DNA from: Terriglobia bacterium
Lineage (GTDB): Bacteria; Acidobacteriota; Terriglobia; Terriglobales; Acidobacteriaceae
Assembly (NCBI GenBank): GCA_020073565.1
Contig: JAIQEY010000023.1
Coordinates: forward strand, 25,997 to 89,996
Direction: 5' to 3'
DNA length: 64,000 bases
The notes under the pieces were generated by a model. The model did not search any database and had not been told where the DNA came from. It saw nothing but the letters and a program-made list of their open reading frames with translations. Below, one piece after another: positions 23,906-32,666 of the stretch. The stretch's first letter is position 1. Each line of letters begins with the position of its first letter. The position numbers and the translations under genes were made by a program.

Positions 23906-23954
23906 TAGACCTGAAAACTGTTGTGTCGTAGTCTCAGGATTGTCGAAGCACACC

Positions 23955-23976
23955 AGTGGGCGAAAGCCCACTTTTT
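23955..23976 (+). promoter_or_regulatory. Hairpin plus T-run in the rimP leader
   Basis: AGTGGGC-GAAA-GCCCACT stem with a GNRA-type tetraloop followed by TTTTT, 18 bases before the rimP ATG. It has the form of an intrinsic terminator placed within a leader. Similar GGGC/GCCC hairpins with U-runs precede rimP in other bacteria (rimP-leader motif), where premature termination is the proposed control. Confidence 0.7.
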
Positions 23977-23994
23977 AGTTGGACTGAGATCGGC

Positions 23995-24546
23995 ATGGCG
24001 GTATGGGCGCAAGTTATTGAAAACATGGTCCTTGATCAGGACAAAGTCCGTCAGATTGCCGAGCGTGTGGCGGGCTCGAGCGGACTGGAAGTGGTCGATG
24101 TCGAGTTGCTCGGCGCGGGCAAGCATCGCATGCTGCGCGTCTTCATCGACCGGCCGGGGGCGGTGCCGACGCCACAGCATCCGGACGGCGTGACGCACGA
24201 AGACTGCGCGAATTTCAGCCGCGAGTTCGGCACGATCGTCGAGGTCGAAGACGCGGTGCCGGGCGGATCGTATGTGCTGGAGGTTTCGTCTCCGGGACTC
24301 GATCGCAAGCTGACCAAGGCGGCGGATTTTGAGCGCTTCCGCGGACATCGCATGAAGCTGATGACACGCGAGCCGGTCAATAACAACCGGCACTTTGAAG
24401 GCAAGCTGGAAAGTTTCGAGAACGGGAAGTTGTTGCTCGACCTGAGTGCAGCGCGCCGGAAGATGCGTCCGAAGGAAGGCGAAGCGCCGAAGGTTGAGAT
24501 TGAGTTCAGGAACGTAGAGAAGGCGAATCTGGTTCCGGAAATTTGA
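23995..24546 (+). CDS. rimP: Ribosome maturation factor RimP
   Basis: Cytoplasmic assembly factor for the 30S subunit; 183 aa. The N-terminal domain has VRQIAERVAGSSGLEVVDVE, MLRVFIDRPG and the diagnostic DCANFSREFGTIVEVEDAVP, then YVLEVSSPGLDRKL. The C-terminal SH3-like domain ends NVEKANLVPEI. First gene of the rimP-nusA-infB operon, a common bacterial order. The frame extends to 23956 but that part encodes the leader hairpin, so ATG 23995 is chosen; ATG 24025 is a possible alternative. Confidence 0.95.
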   Translation: MAVWAQVIENMVLDQDKVRQIAERVAGSSGLEVVDVELLGAGKHRMLRVFIDRPGAVPTPQHPDGVTHEDCANFSREFGTIVEVEDAVPGGSYVLEVSSPGLDRKLTKAADFERFRGHRMKLMTREPVNNNRHFEGKLESFENGKLLLDLSAARRKMRPKEGEAPKVEIEFRNVEKANLVPEI

Positions 24547-24547
24547 A

Positions 24548-24632
24548 AGTTTCAAGGTTTCAAAGTTTCAGCGTTTCAAGGTGGCATGAATTCCCTGAAA
24601 CCTTGCAACCTTGAAACCTCGCAACCTGGAAT
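24548..24632. repeat. Inverted repeat between rimP and nusA (TTTCAAGG words)
   Basis: The left arm GTTTCAAGGTTTCAAAGTTT plus CAGCGTTTCAAGG faces CCTGAAACCTTGCAACCTTG plus AAACCTCGCAACC. The same words form the junctions rpsI-rpsB (54619-54704) and pyrH-frr (57511-57599). The right arm gives a spurious 17-codon extension of nusA. Confidence 0.85.
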
Positions 24633-24636
24633 TCAT

Positions 24637-26100
24637 ATGGCTAGTGAGCTTTACAACATCATCGACGCGGTCAGCCGGGAAAAAGGGATTGATCCGCAGA
24701 TTGTGGTCAGCGCGGTGGAAGACGCGATTGTGGTCGCAACGCGCAAATACTACAAGACGCAGGAAAACCTCCGCGCGGTACTCGACAAAGAGAGCGGCAA
24801 GATCAACGCCTATGCGGTGAAAGCCATTGTCGAGAATCCGGAGCAGGTCGAGGACGCGAATCTCCAGGTGACGGTGGAGCAGGCGCGCAAGCTGGATCCG
24901 AACGCCGAGGCTGGCGGAGAGTTGCTGATCCCGAAGGCGACAGAAGGCATTCTTGGTCGAATTGCGGCGCAACTCGCGAAGCAAGTTATTTTCCAGAAAG
25001 TGCGCGAGGCCGAGCGCGACACCGTTTACAACGAGTACATCGGACACGTCGGCGAGATTGTGAACGCGACCGTGAAGCGGATCGAAGGGCCCGATGTGAT
25101 TTTCGATATCGGCAAGGCGGAAGGGCGCATGGGCCGCAAGGAGCAGTCGCGCCTGGAATCGTTCGCGGTGGGCGAGCGGGTGCGAGTCGTGATTGTGCGG
25201 GTGGAGAAAGCAGCCAAGGGACCCGGGGTGGTGGTGTCGCGCGCGGCGCCAGAGTTGGTGCAGCACCTGTTCCAGACCGAGGTACCAGAAATTTACGACG
25301 GTACGGTGGTGATCCGGGCGATTGCTCGCGAGGCGGGTGAGCGCACGAAGATCGCCGTGATGTCGAAGGACAAGGACGTGGATGCGGTGGGTGCGTGCGT
25401 CGGTATGAAGGGCATGCGCGTGCAGTCGATCATCCGCGAGTTGCGCGGCGAGAAGATCGACATCATCGAATACCACGAGGACGCGGTCACCTTCGCCGAA
25501 AAAGCGCTCCAGCCGGCCAAGGTGAGCAAGGTCACGGTGGTCGATACGGCCGACAAGCATCTGGAAGTGGTGGTTGACGACACGCAGCTTTCGCTGGCCA
25601 TCGGGAAGAAGGGGCAGAACGTCCGGCTGGCGGCGAAGCTGTTGGGATGGAAGATCGACATCAAGAGCGAGGAAGAGAAGCGGCAGGAAGTGGAGCAGCA
25701 GATGTCGGCGCTGGTTACACAGACGGCGACTCCGCTCGAGAATGTGGTGGGTCTGGGCGAAGGCCTGGTCGAGAAACTCAAGGCGGCGGGTGTGGGGACA
25801 GTCGAGTCGCTGGCGGATATGACGCCCGAGCAGCTTGAAGCGATCGAAGGCATTGGCCCCAAGACGGTGGAAAAAATCAGCATTGCGGTCAATAATTATT
25901 TCGCCAGCCTGGAAGGCGGAGAACCCGTGGCCGTCTCAGAAGCCGAAGTCACAGAAGAGTCTGCGGTCGAGGAAGCGCCGGCGGAAGCATCCGGCGAGAC
26001 GGCCGAGTTGGCTGCCGAAGCGGAGCCTGCCGAAACAGTGCAAGCCGAGGAAGCCACCGAGTCGGCGACAGAAGAAGCCGCGGAAGACAAGCAAAGCTAA
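24637..26100 (+). CDS. nusA: Transcription elongation/antitermination factor NusA
   Basis: Binds RNA polymerase and RNA and modulates pausing, termination and antitermination; 487 aa. Domains in order: N-terminal polymerase-binding domain starting ASELYNIIDAVSREKGID, S1 domain around GEIVNATVKRIEGPDVIFDI, then two KH domains (GMKGMRVQSIIRELRGEKID, and VVVDDTQLSLAIGKKGQNVR with LAAKLLGWKIDI). A helix-hairpin-helix segment follows (LEAIEGIGPKTVEKISIAV), and a strongly acidic Glu/Ala tail of about 55 residues. ATG 24637 fits the family N-terminus; the open frame before it is inverted-repeat DNA. Second gene of the operon. No YlxR or L7Ae gene lies between nusA and infB. Confidence 0.96.
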   Translation: MASELYNIIDAVSREKGIDPQIVVSAVEDAIVVATRKYYKTQENLRAVLDKESGKINAYAVKAIVENPEQVEDANLQVTVEQARKLDPNAEAGGELLIPKATEGILGRIAAQLAKQVIFQKVREAERDTVYNEYIGHVGEIVNATVKRIEGPDVIFDIGKAEGRMGRKEQSRLESFAVGERVRVVIVRVEKAAKGPGVVVSRAAPELVQHLFQTEVPEIYDGTVVIRAIAREAGERTKIAVMSKDKDVDAVGACVGMKGMRVQSIIRELRGEKIDIIEYHEDAVTFAEKALQPAKVSKVTVVDTADKHLEVVVDDTQLSLAIGKKGQNVRLAAKLLGWKIDIKSEEEKRQEVEQQMSALVTQTATPLENVVGLGEGLVEKLKAAGVGTVESLADMTPEQLEAIEGIGPKTVEKISIAVNNYFASLEGGEPVAVSEAEVTEESAVEEAPAEASGETAELAAEAEPAETVQAEEATESATEEAAEDKQS

Positions 26101-26102
26101 AT

Positions 26103-26195
26103 CTAGGCTCTAGGCTTTAGGCCTTCGATGCTGATGGCGCATTAGGCCTAGAGCCTAAAGCCCAAAGCCTAGAGCCCAAAGCCTAGAGCCGAGAC
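26103..26195. repeat. Inverted word repeat between nusA and infB (TAGGCTCTAGG words)
   Basis: CTAGGCTCTAGGCTTTAGGC faces GCCTAGAGCCTAAAGCCCAA plus AGCCTAGAGCCCAAAGCC. A related repeat with the same words flanks ispD and the PIN/TRAM gene (42896-43027). Confidence 0.85.
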
Positions 26196-26255
26196 TGAGT
26201 CCGTGAGGTTAGATATGCGAACTTAGCGGGACAGACAAAGGAAACGAGAGAGCGG

Positions 26256-29153
26256 ATGAGCAAGGTTCGAATCAACGATCTGGCCAGGGAACTCGAAGTC
26301 AAGAGCAAAGCGATTCTTGACGTCCTGCCCATTGTGGGCGTGACCGAGAAGAAGACGCACTCCAGTTCACTGGAAGAGCACGAAGCGGAGCTAGTCCGCA
26401 AGCATCTGCGAGCGCGCTCCGATGCAGCCCCGGCATCGGCGAGGACTTCACGAGCCGCTCACGGCGAAGACGAGATCAAGACCAAGATCGACCTGTCGCA
26501 CATTTCCCGTCCGGGCGATGTTTTGCGTGCGATCACACAGCAAAAGGAAGCAATCGAACACCCGCCAGCAAGGCCCGTGGTCAAGCCTCAAGTTCCCCCG
26601 CCGCCTGCGGTCGAGGCGAAGGCAGAGACGCCCGCTCCACCCGCTCCGGTCAAGCCCGCGCCTCTGAAGCCAGTGGTTGAGCCGCCGCCTCCGAGGCTAG
26701 TGACACCCGCGTCGGTCGCCGCACAACGGCCACCCGCGGTGGTTGTGATTCCGCCAAAGCCGCCGGTCGCACCGCCACCCGCCGCCGCGCCACCTGTTGC
26801 CAGTGCAGCTCCGCCGGCGGTTGCAGTTCCGCCGCGGGCGACAATTCCAGCACCACCCGCGGTAACTCCGCCCGCTGCGCCGCTGCCCGATCAGGGCGCG
26901 CAGATGCAAGCAGCGGCGCCCTCGAAACCAGCGACTCCGGTCGCTCCGCCTCCACGGGTCATCATGCCGCAGACGGGACCGCGTCCGGTCTACAAGGCGC
27001 CGGTTTCGGCACCGGGAGCTCCTACCCGTCCAACTCCAGGGCGGCCCGTGCCCGGGCAGCCAATTTTTCAGCGTACGCGCCCACAGGCGTCTTCGGCACC
27101 GGGAGCGCGTCCACCTCTGCGGCCTGGTGAGCGGCGTCCGATGCATCCGACGCGGCAATCACCGGCGGGAGCGCGTCCGCTGGGCGTAGGTCCGGGAGCA
27201 GGCGCGATGCCTCCGCCAGGACCAACGCGTCCGGGAAGCCGCCCAGGCGCTCCAGCCCGCCGTCCGGGACAGCGTTACGTTCCTCGGGGTGTGAAGGAAG
27301 GCCCGATGAAGGGCTATACTCCCCCTCCCCGGGTCACGATTTCCAATGAACCGCTGCCGATCACGCGGAATATCACCATCACCGAAGGAATTTCGGTCAA
27401 AGATCTGGCGGAGAAGCTGGGCCTTCGCGCCAAGGATCTGATTGCGCGGCTGCTGCTGCGCGGCGTGTTCGCGACCATCAACCAAACGCTCGACGCGGAA
27501 CTTGCCACTGAGATGGCGCGTTTCTTCGGCGCCGACACCGAGGTCATCACATTCGAAGAGCAGGCCGCGAAGGAGATCACTGAGGCCACCGAGAGCAGCG
27601 AGGAAGGTGCGGAGGCCGGCACGCGGCCTCCGGTGGTCACGATCATGGGCCATGTCGATCATGGGAAGACGACTCTGCTGGACTCCATCCGCTCCACCGA
27701 TGTCGCTGGCGGCGAGGCAGGCGGAATTACGCAGCACATCGGCGCCTATAAAGTCCGCATTTCGGATACCGCGTCTCCTGCGTATGGACGCGAGATCGTA
27801 TTCCTGGATACGCCGGGTCACGAAGCGTTCACGCGCATGCGCGCCCGCGGCGCGAAAGCGACCGACATTGTTGTGCTGGTGGTCGCTGCGGATGACGGCG
27901 TGATGCCGCAGACGATTGAGGCGATTGATCACGCGCACGCTGCGGAAGTGCCGATCATCGTGGCCGTCAACAAAATCGACAAGCCCGAAGCGATGCCGGA
28001 TCGGGTCAAGAAGCAACTGGCGGATCGCGGGCTGATGCCGGAAGACTGGGGCGGCACGACCGTGTTCGTCGATGTCTCGGCAAAAAAGAAAACCAATCTG
28101 AACCTGCTGATGGAAATGATCTGCCTGACGGCCGATCTTCAGGAATTGAAGGCTGTGCCCACACGCGCGGCCAGTGGCGTGGTTCTGGAAGCAAAGCTCG
28201 ATCGCGGGCGTGGCCCGGTCGGCACGATCCTGGTACAAAACGGTACGCTGCACACGGGCGACAATTTTGTTGTGGGCAATGTGTACGGCAAGGTGCGCGC
28301 TATGTTCGACGATCGCGGGCAGCAGTTGCACGAAGCACCGCCTTCGACGCCGGTTGAAATCCTGGGACTCGAAGGACTGCCGCAGGCGGGCGACCAGTTT
28401 GTGGTGGTGACGGACCGCGAAAAAGCACGCGACATTTCGGAATACCGCGAGCAGAAGGCGCGTGAAGCCGCGCTGGCCAAGAGCTCCCGCGTTTCACTGG
28501 AAGGCCTGGCGGAGCAGCTGAAGACCGCGGGTATCAAGGAATTGAACGTCATCCTCAAGGCGGACGTGCAGGGCTCCGTCGAAGTGCTGGGCGACCTGCT
28601 GGCCAAGCTTTCCAACGACAAGGTGCGGCTGAAGCTGCTGCGGTCGGGGATCGGCGCGATTACCGAAACCGACGTGCTGCTGGCCTCGGCATCGAATGCC
28701 ATCATCATCGGCTTCAACGTGCGCCCCGAGCGCAAGGCGCAGGAACTGGCCGAGCAGGACAAGGTCGACATCCGCCTGCACTCGATCATTTACGAACTGC
28801 AGGACGAGATCAAACGCGCCATGAGCGGCCTGCTCGAACCGACCATCAAGGAAACCTACCAGGGCCGCGCCGAGGTGCTCGAAACCTTCCGCATTCCCAA
28901 GGTTGGGACGGTGGCCGGATGCCGCGTCACCGACGGCCACATCAAACGCGATGCCGAAGTGCGGCTGCTGCGCGACAACGTGGTTGTGTTCAAAGGGAAG
29001 ATCGCGTCGCTGCGCCGCTTCAAGGACGATGCCGCGGAAGTTCGGAATGGGATGGAGTGCGGCATCTCGATCGCGAACTACGGCGATATCAAGATTGGCG
29101 ACGTGATTGAAGCGTTCGTCACCGAGAAGATCGCCGCGGAAGTGATGGCATAA
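26256..29153 (+). CDS. infB: Translation initiation factor IF-2
   Basis: GTPase that delivers initiator tRNA to the 30S subunit; 965 aa, long because of its linker. An N-terminal IF2N module ([20 protein letters not shown]) is followed by a Pro/Ala/Arg-rich low-complexity linker at about residues 100-350. A second IF2N-like module follows ([19 protein letters not shown]). The G domain begins near residue 458: GHVDHGKT at 465-472, then DTPGHEAF and NKIDKP. Domain II and III segments follow, and the C2 domain with [17 protein letters not shown]. Third gene of rimP-nusA-infB; rbfA and truB, common next neighbours, are absent. The linker produces a long meaningless frame on the other strand. Confidence 0.97.
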   Translation: MSKVRINDLARELEVKSKAILDVLPIVGVTEKKTHSSSLEEHEAELVRKHLRARSDAAPASARTSRAAHGEDEIKTKIDLSHISRPGDVLRAITQQKEAIEHPPARPVVKPQVPPPPAVEAKAETPAPPAPVKPAPLKPVVEPPPPRLVTPASVAAQRPPAVVVIPPKPPVAPPPAAAPPVASAAPPAVAVPPRATIPAPPAVTPPAAPLPDQGAQMQAAAPSKPATPVAPPPRVIMPQTGPRPVYKAPVSAPGAPTRPTPGRPVPGQPIFQRTRPQASSAPGARPPLRPGERRPMHPTRQSPAGARPLGVGPGAGAMPPPGPTRPGSRPGAPARRPGQRYVPRGVKEGPMKGYTPPPRVTISNEPLPITRNITITEGISVKDLAEKLGLRAKDLIARLLLRGVFATINQTLDAELATEMARFFGADTEVITFEEQAAKEITEATESSEEGAEAGTRPPVVTIMGHVDHGKTTLLDSIRSTDVAGGEAGGITQHIGAYKVRISDTASPAYGREIVFLDTPGHEAFTRMRARGAKATDIVVLVVAADDGVMPQTIEAIDHAHAAEVPIIVAVNKIDKPEAMPDRVKKQLADRGLMPEDWGGTTVFVDVSAKKKTNLNLLMEMICLTADLQELKAVPTRAASGVVLEAKLDRGRGPVGTILVQNGTLHTGDNFVVGNVYGKVRAMFDDRGQQLHEAPPSTPVEILGLEGLPQAGDQFVVVTDREKARDISEYREQKAREAALAKSSRVSLEGLAEQLKTAGIKELNVILKADVQGSVEVLGDLLAKLSNDKVRLKLLRSGIGAITETDVLLASASNAIIIGFNVRPERKAQELAEQDKVDIRLHSIIYELQDEIKRAMSGLLEPTIKETYQGRAEVLETFRIPKVGTVAGCRVTDGHIKRDAEVRLLRDNVVVFKGKIASLRRFKDDAAEVRNGMECGISIANYGDIKIGDVIEAFVTEKIAAEVMA

Positions 29154-29182
29154 AACAAAACGCCGGGTGAAGGCACCCGGCG
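29152..29182 (-). terminator. Terminator between infB and the lipoprotein gene
   Basis: CGCCGGGTG / CACCCGGCG stem. On the minus strand it is followed by TTTTGTTTTA, so it best terminates the 29208-30728 transcript. On the plus strand no T-run follows, though it may still stop infB transcription. Confidence 0.75.
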
Positions 29183-29207
29183 CTCCATCTTCACTGACCA
29201 CTTGGTC

Positions 29208-30728
29208 CTACGGCCCCGTTTGTACCGTGAACGCGCCGCCGATATCCACTCCTGTGTCTGCCTGCAGCATATAACCAGAGTTGTTCGAAACCAGGTAGAG
29301 AATCAAGCCGCTTGAAAGGCCGTTTACGTTAGCCGTGGCTCGACCGCTGGCATCGATGGCGTAGGTTCCAGAGAAACCGTTGTTGAGGGTTGAGGAACCC
29401 AGCGGCGGCGAGGACGGGAGAAATCCGCTGGCAACATAGTTGGTGGTGACCGACCCGGAACCATTCGGAATCCAAGTACCGACGCGATCCCGGTAGGGGA
29501 GTTGTTGGTTGGCGTCGAATCCATCCATGACAAATGCGTACTGTCCATTCATACTGCTGTCGGAGAACCCCGACCCTGTCTGCTTGTCGAGCGTTCCATC
29601 CTCCACGTTCACGGGATCGTTAACCAGGAAATAGGCTCGCGAGGAACTAACCAGCCACATGACTTTCTCATTCGTGATTCCCGAGGAAAGGTTCAACGTC
29701 ACCACCGCCCGCCCGGCGGAATCTACGGAGTAGGCGCTTCCTGAGTTCAGAGAAATGTTCGTGACCGGGTTCCCATCCTGCACGGTGTCAAAGGTTCCAG
29801 TAGTGATATTTCCCGCGCCGTCAGCAGCGAACATCCCGACCGAGTGAACGCCATCGACGTTGGTGCTTTCGCCCGAACTGCCGAAAACATACGTGCCGTT
29901 GAGAGAGGCCGCGGAGAAACCGCTTCCAGTCTGCGCTTCCGCCTGTCCAATGGCGAGGGACGCAGTAGCCGTGGTGTTGAGGAAACGGAGTTTCCCCGCA
30001 CTCACGACATAATAGTCATAGGTGGACGTTCCCGTGCTATCCGTGATGGTCATGGTGCCGCGGCCGCTTGTGGTGTTTGGAGCGGTTGCTGAACCGGTGA
30101 TGTTGACGCCCGTAGAAAGTGCTCCTCCGATCAGGACGTCTTCGGTTCCGGTAATCTGTCCGGCGTTAAAAGTCAGGATTCCGACCTTGGAGCTTCCTTG
30201 CACCAAGTCGTGAGTCTGGGATACGAAGGTGCCTGAGGGCACGCTTGCAAAAGAAGCGGCATTTTGCATCTCGCCGGAGCCGCCGCTGGTAGCGAATCCA
30301 TCGTCCTCTTCCATGTAGAAATGGCTGTCGTCGCTGAGCGTGATGCGGAACTGGGTAAACAAGCCGTTCGAAAAATTGAACTGCACGTCACCAGTGCCGT
30401 CCTTATTGATTCGGTAAACGCCTGTAATGTTGTCCGAGAATGATTGGAAGTCCTGGACGAAATCGTCGGTGACAGCCGTCAGATTGCCGTTTCCGTCAGC
30501 CGTGAACACACCGGCCTCGACAAAGTAGAACGAATTTATATTGTCCGGAGTGCCAATCCCTCGCAGGGTGAACGCGTACTGCCCTTTGAGGCTGGCATCA
30601 CTGAAATTGCCATTGATGGGCACGATGTGTACGCTGTCGCCACAGCCAACGGCTGTAAGGAGGACTGCTATCGCCACCAGTGTCATGGCCAGGCGCGGGG
30701 CACACTGCTTCCAAGCGAGGGGGTTCAT
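29208..30728 (-). CDS. Lipoprotein with three tandem beta-rich repeats, 506 aa
   Basis: Unknown function. A lipoprotein signal peptide ends LLTAVGC (lipobox cysteine near residue 29 from ATG 30728). The mature part has three modules of about 150 residues that begin with the same phrase: FSDASLKGQYAFTLRG, FSAASLNGTYVFGSSG and FSDSSMNGQYAFVMDG. Each also has a GxFTADGxGN- or GMFAADGAGN-type turn and a strand like AYSVDSAGRAVVTL. Composition is Ser/Thr/Gly-rich, typical of extracellular proteins. ATG 30728 has AGGAGTGTGTCCC upstream. I associate such repeat proteins with Acidobacteriota but know no role. Stands alone between infB and msrQ. Confidence 0.75.
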   Translation of the reverse strand: MNPLAWKQCAPRLAMTLVAIAVLLTAVGCGDSVHIVPINGNFSDASLKGQYAFTLRGIGTPDNINSFYFVEAGVFTADGNGNLTAVTDDFVQDFQSFSDNITGVYRINKDGTGDVQFNFSNGLFTQFRITLSDDSHFYMEEDDGFATSGGSGEMQNAASFASVPSGTFVSQTHDLVQGSSKVGILTFNAGQITGTEDVLIGGALSTGVNITGSATAPNTTSGRGTMTITDSTGTSTYDYYVVSAGKLRFLNTTATASLAIGQAEAQTGSGFSAASLNGTYVFGSSGESTNVDGVHSVGMFAADGAGNITTGTFDTVQDGNPVTNISLNSGSAYSVDSAGRAVVTLNLSSGITNEKVMWLVSSSRAYFLVNDPVNVEDGTLDKQTGSGFSDSSMNGQYAFVMDGFDANQQLPYRDRVGTWIPNGSGSVTTNYVASGFLPSSPPLGSSTLNNGFSGTYAIDASGRATANVNGLSSGLILYLVSNNSGYMLQADTGVDIGGAFTVQTGP

Positions 30729-30812
30729 GGGACACACTCCTGTCATTTCCTATGATGCTCTAACCCTGATTCTAGAGGAAAGTTCCACAAGAAACTTAGT
30801 GGAGGGTGCAGT

Positions 30813-31448
30813 CTAGGTTTCGGTTACTTCGGCGGGGCGCGCCTGTGCCGGAACGGAATTCTTGTGCACGCCCGCTACCCACATAACAACGCGATACAGC
30901 AGTAACAGGCTGAGCGCGAACGCGTATTCCAGAGGTTTCCGCAGATCCGCTTTCACCAGCCAGATGTAGTGGATCACACCGAGGATCCCGGTCAGATAGA
31001 TCAGACGATGGAGGCGCTGCCAGTTCTTGCCTCCGAGTCTGCGGACCCATCCGGCGGTCGAGGTCAGAGCGAGTGGAATCAGCAGGACGAAGGCGGAGAA
31101 CCCCACGGTGATGAAAGGGCGCTTGGCGATGTCTTTGATCATTTCATGCAGGCCAAAGAACTTGTCGAGCCAGATGTAGGTTGTGAAGTGCAACACGCCG
31201 TAGAAAAATGCGAACAAGCCGATCATGCGGCGGACGCCGATCAGCCAGTACTGGCGGGTGATACGGCGCAGTGGCGTGATCGAAAGGGTCACGAGAACCA
31301 GGATCAGGGTCCAGTCGCCGGTCGAGTGCGTGATGACCTCGATGGGATTGGCGCCGAGGCCGTCATGCAGGGCTTTCCAGCCGAGGCGGCCGAGGGGAAC
31401 GAGACATCCGAGGAAGATGAAAATTTTCGTTAATCGTAAACGGTTCAT
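30813..31448 (-). CDS. msrQ: Haem b membrane subunit of protein-methionine-sulfoxide reductase
   Basis: Inner-membrane electron donor of the MsrPQ system that repairs oxidised methionine in periplasmic proteins; 211 aa, normal length. About six transmembrane helices of the ferric-reductase-like fold: TKIFIFLGCLVPLGRLGW, HSTGDWTLILVLVTLSITP, RMIGLFAFFYGVLHFTTYIW, FSAFVLLIPLALTS, NWQRLHRLIYLTGILGVIHY and YAFALSLLLLYRVVMWV. The candidate haem histidines lie in HSTGDW, VLHFTTY, RLHRLIY and VIHYIW. It is downstream of msrP on the same strand with a 94-base gap filled by an inverted repeat. ATG 31448 is chosen because the upstream extension is that repeat. Confidence 0.93.
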   Translation of the reverse strand: MNRLRLTKIFIFLGCLVPLGRLGWKALHDGLGANPIEVITHSTGDWTLILVLVTLSITPLRRITRQYWLIGVRRMIGLFAFFYGVLHFTTYIWLDKFFGLHEMIKDIAKRPFITVGFSAFVLLIPLALTSTAGWVRRLGGKNWQRLHRLIYLTGILGVIHYIWLVKADLRKPLEYAFALSLLLLYRVVMWVAGVHKNSVPAQARPAEVTET

Positions 31449-31455
31449 GAGATTC

Positions 31456-31540
31456 CGACTGCAGAGGTCAGATTGCAGAAGTGAAAGCGCGCGCTCTTGC
31501 AGCCACGGGTTCCACCTCTGCAATCTGACCTCTGCAATGC
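31456..31540. repeat. Inverted repeat between msrP and msrQ
   Basis: CTGCAGAGGTCAGATTGCAG (31459-31478) plus AAGTG faces CCACCTCTGCAATCTGACCT (31511-31530) plus CTGCAAT. The arms pair over about 20 bases and sit in the msrP-msrQ transcript. Confidence 0.85.
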
Positions 31541-31542
31541 CT

Positions 31543-32502
31543 TCAAAAGTTTTTCTTCAGGTCCATGCCCGAGTACAGGCTGGCCACCTGGTCGTAGCCG
31601 TTGAACATCAGCGTCGGCCGCTTCAGGAATTCGCCGAGGCGGCGCTCCTTAGCCTGGCTCCAGCGAGGATGATCCACATTCGGATTCACGTTGGAATAGA
31701 AGCCGTATTCGCGGGGCGAGTTTTCCTGCCAGCTGTTCAGCGGCTGGTCCCCTGTGAAGCGGATGCGCACAATGGACTTCGCGCTCTTGAAGCCATATTT
31801 CCACGGAATCACGACGCGTAGCGGCGCGCCATTCTGATTGGGCAGGACCTCTCCGTAGAGGCCGAAACAGAGCAGGGCCAGCGGATGCATCGCTTCGTCC
31901 ACGCGCAGGCCTTCCACGTAGGGCCACCGCAGCACGCCAAAGCGCTGTCCGGGCATTTGCTTGGGATCGTGGAGGGTGGTGAATTCGACGTACTTCGCTT
32001 TGCCTAGCGGCTCAGCGCGTTTTATCAATTCGCTCAGGGAGAAACCGATCCACGGCACCACGATTGACCAGCCCTCGACGCAGCGGTGGCGGTAGATGCG
32101 TTCTTCGGGAGCAGCCATTTTTATGATCGTGTCAACGTCGAGCACCTGTTTTTTCTTGACGTCGCCGTCGATGGTCACTTTCCAGGGGCTCGTCTTGAAA
32201 TCCTTGGCCAGGCCGGCGGGTTCGTACTTGTCGGTGGAGAACTCGTAGAAGTTGTTGTAGTTGGTGACGTCTTTATACGGGGTTTCTTTCTCGGTGGTGC
32301 TGAACGGACTTTTCTGGATGCCGTCAATTTTGGCGTTGGCGCTTGCAACCACTGAAGGAGTGGCAATTCTCCGGAAGGCAGCACCTGTCGCCACGGCTGC
32401 GCCCGCCAGGGCCGCCCCGGCCAGAAATTTGCGGCGGTTCAGATAAAGATCCTTCGACGTGATCTCGGAAGACGGAATCTCAGGCTGCTTCTTGATTAAC
32501 AT
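31543..32502 (-). CDS. msrP: Catalytic subunit of protein-methionine-sulfoxide reductase (Mo enzyme)
   Basis: Periplasmic molybdopterin enzyme that reduces Met sulfoxide in proteins; 319 aa. A Tat signal peptide is seen (twin arginine in [16 protein letters not shown], about residues 22-38). The molybdenum-binding cysteine is Cys141 in [14 protein letters not shown]. Other family features are [39 protein letters not shown] and [12 protein letters not shown]. msrQ follows on the same strand, forming a standard msrPQ pair that draws electrons from the quinone pool. The cofactor depends on moaA and other moa genes elsewhere. Confidence 0.96.
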   Translation of the reverse strand: MLIKKQPEIPSSEITSKDLYLNRRKFLAGAALAGAAVATGAAFRRIATPSVVASANAKIDGIQKSPFSTTEKETPYKDVTNYNNFYEFSTDKYEPAGLAKDFKTSPWKVTIDGDVKKKQVLDVDTIIKMAAPEERIYRHRCVEGWSIVVPWIGFSLSELIKRAEPLGKAKYVEFTTLHDPKQMPGQRFGVLRWPYVEGLRVDEAMHPLALLCFGLYGEVLPNQNGAPLRVVIPWKYGFKSAKSIVRIRFTGDQPLNSWQENSPREYGFYSNVNPNVDHPRWSQAKERRLGEFLKRPTLMFNGYDQVASLYSGMDLKKNF

Positions 32503-32666
32503 TCCTCACCCTGCAGGTAGACGCGGGCAGGCGGGAGTGAAAGTCCTGCGGGCGCGCAAACCAATACCTGTAATATAGGACGCTGGGAAACGGGAAAAGT
32601 TGCAGGTTACTCTGAAAGGGTTGGATCAGGATTCCGGGAGCATGCATGGATGAGGAGGCGGAGGAC

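Noticed and set aside
26650..27225. Arg/Pro/Ala-rich frames antisense to the infB linker
   Set aside because: By-product of the Pro/Ala-rich low-complexity linker of IF-2.
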